From NCBI GenBank assembly GCA_016802295.1, contig JAESIW010000137.1, positions 801,592 to 865,591 of the forward strand: a DNA stretch of 64,000 nucleotides. The letters run 5' to 3'. This DNA is from Brachionus rotundiformis. Lineage: Eukaryota > Rotifera > Eurotatoria > Ploima > Brachionidae. How positions within the stretch are numbered: position 1 is the first letter of the stretch; each line of letters opens with the position of its first letter. The notes under the pieces were generated by a model. It saw only the letters and a program-made list of their open reading frames with translations, searched no databases and was not told where the DNA came from. This document shows, in pieces, positions 60,929-64,000 of the stretch. The position numbers and the translations under genes were made by a program.

Positions 60929-62344
60929 CAAATAAAAAACAACTGGGTCTTTATCCAATGCAGCACGGCCTAGGAATCAGTTTTTTACTCATAAATACCC
61001 AATATAGCAAAAATATTAAAACACATGATGAATTCGCGGATGGGTTAAAAATAGGGAAAAAAGTTCAATTTTTATTTTTTTAAAATCTTTCTTTAGGATT
61101 AAATAGAATTTAAATCAAACTGACATGCTAAATTACTATCATTAAATTATTAATTTATGTGATTTTGTTAAATATATGAACTTTGGCGTAGACCGGTTAG
61201 AATGCATACTTAATAGTGAACAACAAAACAATTATCTAATAAGATTTTGTCGTAATTCAGATCGTAATTTGAGTATTGTGAATATTGACAGTACAAATAA
61301 TATTAGCAAATATTTTGTGACATTTTTAACATACAAAAAATTATCATAATGTAAGAATTCTAGTGACTCTCATTGGTCCAAGCAACTTGGTGGTTAAAAT
61401 TTATGAAAATGTTTGTGAAATAGTATGGTCAAATGAATATATTGAAAAGAATTACTATACTGTAGTATCCCTAGTATTGAGCTTGTTAAGCTTTAGTTGT
61501 TTTAGTTAAATTTTTATTAAACTCATGCTTATGAAATTAAAAATGTTAGAAACTTTTTAGAAAATACAAACAGTTATTTTTGGAAAGGGATAAGTTGTTT
61601 GCTTTTATTCAAACAAGCAAACAAGCGTCTTTATAATAATTTTTTATTTTGTTTATTTTTTCTTTTTTTGGGTCGTTGAACAAATTGTTAAAACAAAACA
61701 TCTCTCTTAATTTTAACGATATTACACTATACAACAAACGAGACTGAAGATTAAATAAATTTAAATCAGCGGAATGAGCGGAATTGGATAATTTATTGTA
61801 TAAAAGTATTCGTCGTCATCATTATGAGTGTTCAACTCCGATATGGAGTCAATTTAAAAGTGAAGACAAAGAAAAAAATGTACTCCTTATTAAAAAGTAA
61901 ATTGAATAAATCAATGACTAAAAGAAAAATAACATCAAGTTGTAGAAAAATTAGATAAAATTATAAATATTTCATTATGGTTTTTATTACTATATAATGG
62001 TGATTTAAATTAAACAATAATTTATTAAAAAATGAACATTTTTTAAATATCTTCCTTGTTTGTATCTTGATTACCAAATTAATAAAATGATGTTAATTAA
62101 AATTTGGGTAAGTCGATTGAGATACTTAACTTTTAAAATACTTTAAAATGACTTTTTTACTGACTTTTGCGCAAGTCAGCTCTATCTAAATCAAAATTTA
62201 AATAGTAAAAAACATATAAGATTTTAAAAAAGGAATTTTGATTATTAAATTTATTTATTTAACAAAATAATTAAAAAATAATTTATAAAATAACAAAATA
62301 AAAAATTCTTATGTACCAACTTAAAAGTAGTTTATTAAAAATAC
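60929..62344. other. Gene-free AT-rich stretch
   Basis: No supportable exon. It includes the dynein 3' UTR; an AATAAA on the minus strand at 62331-62336 is only 9 nt after the dynein stop, with others further on. Confidence 0.45.
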
Positions 62345-63493
62345 CTAGTCAGTATTGAGTATAAGGCAAACACCTTGTAGTACCCAATGGCTAAGATGTT
62401 CGGTCGTGTACAAATCTGCTTCAAAAACTAGACCAACTCCCATAGCATTTCGTCTGTCTGAAGTGGTGTAAACCGGCGTACGGAACGTATTTTGCAATTT
62501 AAGTTTATGCGCCTCAATTGGAATTACTTTCATTACTGGCAGATCTTTTATCAATTCTTTAGGATTTTGTTTTACCAAGCAGCCATTCTTTGGATCCCAT
62601 CCAGCGCCCTCTAGGTACAATCCATGTACAAAACAACCCTGATGCGCTCTTTCAGTTACATCTTCTGCATTTTGGTAATTTGTTACTTGGGTGTACAAAG
62701 TAGATTTGTCCAAAGGCCATCCATTTTTGCGGCATGTAGCCTGAACTAACGCGGTCAAATAGGACTCTGGAATGTGCAAGCCAGAGAGCCACATTACGTT
62801 CGGTTCGCCCTCATTTATCTAATAATTTATAATTACTTATACAAAAAATTTTTATTTTTTTCTCAACTATTTACCCAAATATTGTATTGCTGGTTTCGTT
62901 TGTAAAAGTGGTCCATCCAGTTACCCAAAGTCTTTTTAGTGGCTGGGGCTAATTTTCTCCACATAGATGGAAGCTGACCATTGAAAAGAGCTTTTGACAA
63001 ATCATCCAATTCGTTGGACATTCCAACTTCTCCTTTTAGAGCCTTTAATACAAATAGATAAAAAAATTAATTTATATAAAAATAATTCTTATTCTATACC
63101 CTCTTAAGTGTTGTTAATGAGCGGAACATAGTTGATATGAGTCGATTAAATCTCTCTAATTCTTGTAGTAGAACAACTGTTGTAGGTGTCACATCCAAAC
63201 CGTATTTTTTTCTAATCTTATCTATCTCGTAAATTGGAGGTATACGCTTGAGGATATCAGTGGCTGTGTTGTCGATGAATTGGTCTCTGCTAATACCACC
63301 ACCAGTCTCGCCTTAAGCATTTCAATTAAAGTCTGTTTTTATTTTACTATAATTTAGCTACCTGTTTGAGGTTGAAGTTCGACCAGTTGTTCCCACATGT
63401 CTCGAGCTGCCTTGGTGTAGTAGCCGATTTCCGCGTTCGGATTCAGTCCGAATACTTCTGGAGTATTATTCAGAGGCAACTGGTCAATGTAAA
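62345..63493 (-). CDS. DNAH10: Axonemal dynein heavy chain, C-terminal 328 residues (DNAH10-like, partial)
   Basis: The last four exons (63362-63493, 63100-63311, 62875-63042, 62345-62818) splice in phase through 46-, 51- and 52-63-bp-class mini-introns. The protein reads NNTPEVFGLNPNAEIGYY, then SGGGI-like GGGISRDQFID, LKGEVGMSNELDDLS, ALFNGQLPSMWRKLAPATKK, INEGEPNVMWLSGLHIPES, RRNAMGVGLVFEADLYTT, and ends HWVLQGVCLILNTD. This is the C-terminal domain after AAA6 of ciliary dyneins. The RRNAMGVGLVFEA and LQGV-L-LNTD ends fit DNAH10, the inner-arm I1/f beta heavy chain, better than other paralogues that I can recall. The gene continues past the right edge; 63494-64000 is intron. The product drives ciliary beating. 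Confidence 0.85.
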
Positions 63494-64000
63494 CTAAAAA
63501 TAATTTTTTAGTATATTTTAATTAATTTAAAGCAAAAGCTTTAAGCCTTATAAACTATTTCTTTATTTAATTGTTCATTCGGCAATGTGAATTTTGGGAT
63601 AGAAAATAATACAAAAATTTTAAATTTGGATAAATTTTTTATTATACCAAATCTAGTCTAACTTGTCTAAATTTTAAATTTTAGTTTTATTTTTTATTCC
63701 AAAATTCATTATGTCTTGGTTTAATTTTGATAAAAAATCCGCATGTTATGATCTATTTTTGACATATTAAATATTAAAATATGGAAAATAGTTAAATTTC
63801 AAATTAAATTCAAACAAATGTTTAATAAATCTTAAAATCAATTTTCAAATACAAAATTAAAATTGTTTTTAAAGTTAAAATTGGTTCAATTAAATCAGAA
63901 AATTTATCTAAAATATGAATCAGGCTGATAGAAAAATAATGTAATTTCGGTTCACCAAATCTCAACCCAATCGAGAAATTAAAGTGATACATCGATGCCA

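Noticed and set aside
1..64000. CRISPR arrays, operons, rRNA and tRNA genes
   Set aside because: I looked for regular short repeats, clover-leaf-like genes and rRNA cores and saw none. The GC-rich hairpin at 32.5 kb does not fold as a full tRNA.

Overview
This is an AT-rich metazoan nuclear window (about three quarters A+T outside coding sequence). It has spliceosomal introns, many of them only 50-60 bp, and decayed retrotransposons. An animal is indicated by an SHB/SHF-type SH2 adaptor, cullin-5, an axonemal dynein heavy chain and a kinesin-3. The very AT-rich non-coding DNA and mini-introns would suit a small-genome protostome such as a monogonont rotifer, but that is inference and nothing here fixes the species. 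A 721-bp run of N (15423-16143) is an assembly gap.

Layout. 1-149: last exon of an unidentified minus-strand gene. 3564-3778: an orphan exon-like ORF. 4733-6348: complete three-exon SH2 adaptor gene (minus). 6.3-12.7 kb: gene-free, with a 66-bp direct-repeat pair and a 396-bp foldback element. 12711-30168: a very large minus-strand locus for an acidic, Ser-rich, mostly disordered protein with a 5.2-kb exon; a TATA box and a second possible first exon at 26.05 kb suggest two promoters. 32175-44905: a 20-exon kinesin-3 gene (KIF16B/STARD9 subgroup, FHA domain, about 1005 aa) on the minus strand. One of its introns contains an intronless plus-strand gene (38661-39932). 47153-53289: complete CUL5 (10 exons, 776 aa, minus). 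54724-56540: a four-exon LRR protein gene (plus), unusually AT-rich in its coding sequence. 57270-57961: dead Ty3/gypsy integrase remnant. 58345-60167: complete CDC40/PRP17 (3 exons, 570 aa, minus). About 60.6 kb: a possible transposase remnant. 62345-63493: last four exons of a DNAH10-like dynein heavy chain (minus; the gene continues beyond the window).

Gene models were built by hand. Each exon junction was checked for splice dinucleotides and phase, and every complete model sums to a multiple of three. This exposed two stop-free introns of 3n length (57 bp in the kinesin, 51 bp in CUL5) that read straight through as ORF, two GC-AG introns, and an 18-nt microexon. Mobile DNA includes at least three copies of an apparently undescribed MITE/foldback family sitting in introns, RTE-like and CR1-like LINE fragments, and the gypsy remnant.

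The genes have no operon-like relation. They are ordinary housekeeping, cytoskeletal and ciliary genes (CUL5 ubiquitin ligase scaffold, CDC40 splicing factor, kinesin-3 and axonemal dynein motors) mixed with lineage-specific proteins of unknown role.
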